Source: an uncultured Clostridia bacterium (GTDB lineage Bacteria; Bacillota; Clostridia; Christensenellales; Aristaeellaceae). Taken from it: a DNA stretch of 64,000 bases. Below, piece after piece: positions 63,105 through 64,000 of the stretch; the stretch's first letter is position 1, and each line of letters begins with the position of its first letter. The translations under genes and the position numbers were made by a program. Below the pieces are notes generated by a model. The model searched no databases. It was not told the origin of the DNA and was given only the letters and a program-made list of their open reading frames with translations. The stretch covers positions 1-64,000 of the forward strand of contig CALGBY010000062.1 of assembly GCA_937886445.1 (NCBI GenBank), written 5' to 3'.

Positions 63105-64000
63105 ATACTTCACGCAGCCTTTCCCGGATGGTCTCGCTGTCAAAACCGTTTACCTTACCGGTCATGATCAGCCGCACCGCGCCTGTTTCTCTTTCACGGC
63201 TCAACAGATAGCACAGTATCCTCTCCGGCCTGTCGGTATCACGACCGTAGGGACGGAAAATACTCATCAGATAATCATCCGCCGCTTTTTCAAGGGCAGG
63301 CAGTTTTTTTCTGTCCATCTGGGCCGCTATGGCGGCACGATATACACCGGACCCGTAACGGTTTACGGAGAGCGGTAGCTTTTCGGGCTTTTCGCACATT
63401 TTCAGCCACTCAGCCTTCGTCTGCGTTCCATACGGCAAAAGCACCCGTTCTATAAAGGAAGCCGGCTTTTTCATGTGAAGCGCACGAAGGCAGGCGATCA
63501 GGTTCAGTATATCCGCGCGTACCGTGAAATAGGTTTTGACAGGGCTGACCTTTTTGGCGTATTTCGCAAATACCGTTTCGTACATCACTCTGTCCAGAAT
63601 CAGGTCGATCTCAAGCGGATCCGTTTTCTGGCTCAGCAGCTTTTCGACCTTATTCATCGCCTCGGCAAGATACGCGGGCAGTTTTCCGTAGCTGTGCTCC
63701 GCGACAGCGTGGATCAGAAGATCTCTGTCCAGTGTTCCGCATTCCGAAAGCATACCGTATTCTGTATTCAGACAGCGCGATTTGATCAGTATTTTTAAAT
63801 TATTGATATCATACCTGAGCAAAAAGCAGTCAACCGCCTCCGGGTCTGTCGTGATACTCTTTACCAGTTTCACAGCCTGCAGCATATGCTCATCCGCTGC
63901 CTTTTCAAACCCTTCCGCGACCGGCCAGCCGAAATCAGCCAGAACAGCCAGTGCTTCATCCTTTCCGTCAGCCTGAAGCAATCTGTCTATCCTGCTTTGA
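63097..64000 (-). CDS. atpC: V-type ATP synthase subunit C, partial (cut by the window edge)
   Basis: Peripheral subunit linking the stalk to the membrane ring. The frame is open to 64000 and continues beyond; the start is not in the window. The visible 300 residues include DINNLKILIKSRCL (about 85-98 of the visible part) and SVNRYGSGVYRAAIAAQM, and end RERLREVYA. Reading past the first TTG (63981) gives QSRIDRLLQADGKDEALA, typical for the family, so translation clearly begins further right. Genes for subunits E, K and I should lie beyond the window. Confidence 0.9.
   Translation of the reverse strand, partial: QSRIDRLLQADGKDEALAVLADFGWPVAEGFEKAADEHMLQAVKLVKSITTDPEAVDCFLLRYDINNLKILIKSRCLNTEYGMLSECGTLDRDLLIHAVAEHSYGKLPAYLAEAMNKVEKLLSQKTDPLEIDLILDRVMYETVFAKYAKKVSPVKTYFTVRADILNLIACLRALHMKKPASFIERVLLPYGTQTKAEWLKMCEKPEKLPLSVNRYGSGVYRAAIAAQMDRKKLPALEKAADDYLMSIFRPYGRDTDRPERILCYLLSRERETGAVRLIMTGKVNGFDSETIRERLREVYA

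Noticed and set aside
1..64000. CRISPR array, complete prophage or insertion sequence
   Set aside because: No direct-repeat array, transposase or phage structural genes were seen; only the att scar and the MITE-like repeat hint at mobile DNA.

Overview
The window looks like chromosomal DNA of a mid-GC Firmicute of class Clostridia, probably an anaerobic, plant-glycan-using gut-type organism; I cannot name a genus. This rests on gene content and order: plsX-acpP-rnc-smc-ftsY, holB-ricT, greA-lysS, a CoaX-type pantothenate kinase beside an ECF S component, an A/V-type ATP synthase operon, a SpoIIE-type phosphatase with an HATPase partner, and strong AGGAGG ribosome binding sites.

Layout. 1-1150 is a scar: a terminator, the 3' half of a tRNA-Arg(CCU) gene that looks like an integration (att) remnant, more hairpins, a 52-codon ORF and the C-terminal third of a UvrD/Rep-type helicase. 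1158-2744 encodes an unusual BRCT-like plus SWIM zinc-finger protein. 2978-8043 (minus) is a capsule/exopolysaccharide set (chain-length protein, tyrosine kinase, FlaA1/CapD dehydratase) followed by acetate kinase. 8262-13904 holds an intracellular GH5 enzyme, an ABC exporter and a GH94 cellobiose-type phosphorylase. 14019-17903 (minus) is an operon of ECF S component, coaX, homoserine dehydrogenase and a degenerate CapA-like protein, driven by a consensus promoter. proA follows on the plus strand.

19483-23610 (minus) carries holB-ricT with a lamin-tail protein and a PQQ-type beta-propeller lipoprotein downstream. 23920-28588 is a four-gene ABC cassette related to GldA/F/G plus a DUF4340-type protein. 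28680-34170 has a radical SAM protein, a 44-codon ORF overlapping a P-loop protein whose Walker A lysine is glutamate, a histidine phosphatase, a 160-bp MITE-like repeat and the phosphatase/HATPase signalling pair. 34238-40638 (minus) is the ftsY-smc-rnc-acpP-plsX block. 40911-44933 holds azlCD, a PAP2-like membrane protein, an unexplained 200-bp stretch, a membrane-anchored XRE regulator and a GH39 glycosidase.

45040-54287 (plus) runs asd-dapA-dapB-greA-lysS-hypothetical-glnS-gltX; lysS carries a C-terminal tRNA-binding domain. 54356 encodes an HPr-like protein without the active-site histidine. 54645-64000 (minus) runs, in transcription order, V-ATPase C-F-A-B-D, lysC, an unrecognised 725-aa protein and a SpoU-type RNA methyltransferase.

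Together lysC, asd, hom, dapA and dapB supply the aspartate-family pathway from three loci. The GH5, GH94 and GH39 enzymes point to intracellular oligosaccharide breakdown. The best candidates for undescribed biology are the 725-aa protein, the BRCT-SWIM protein, the LysRS fusion, the 44-aa ORF with its K-to-E P-loop partner, and the GldA-like cassette.
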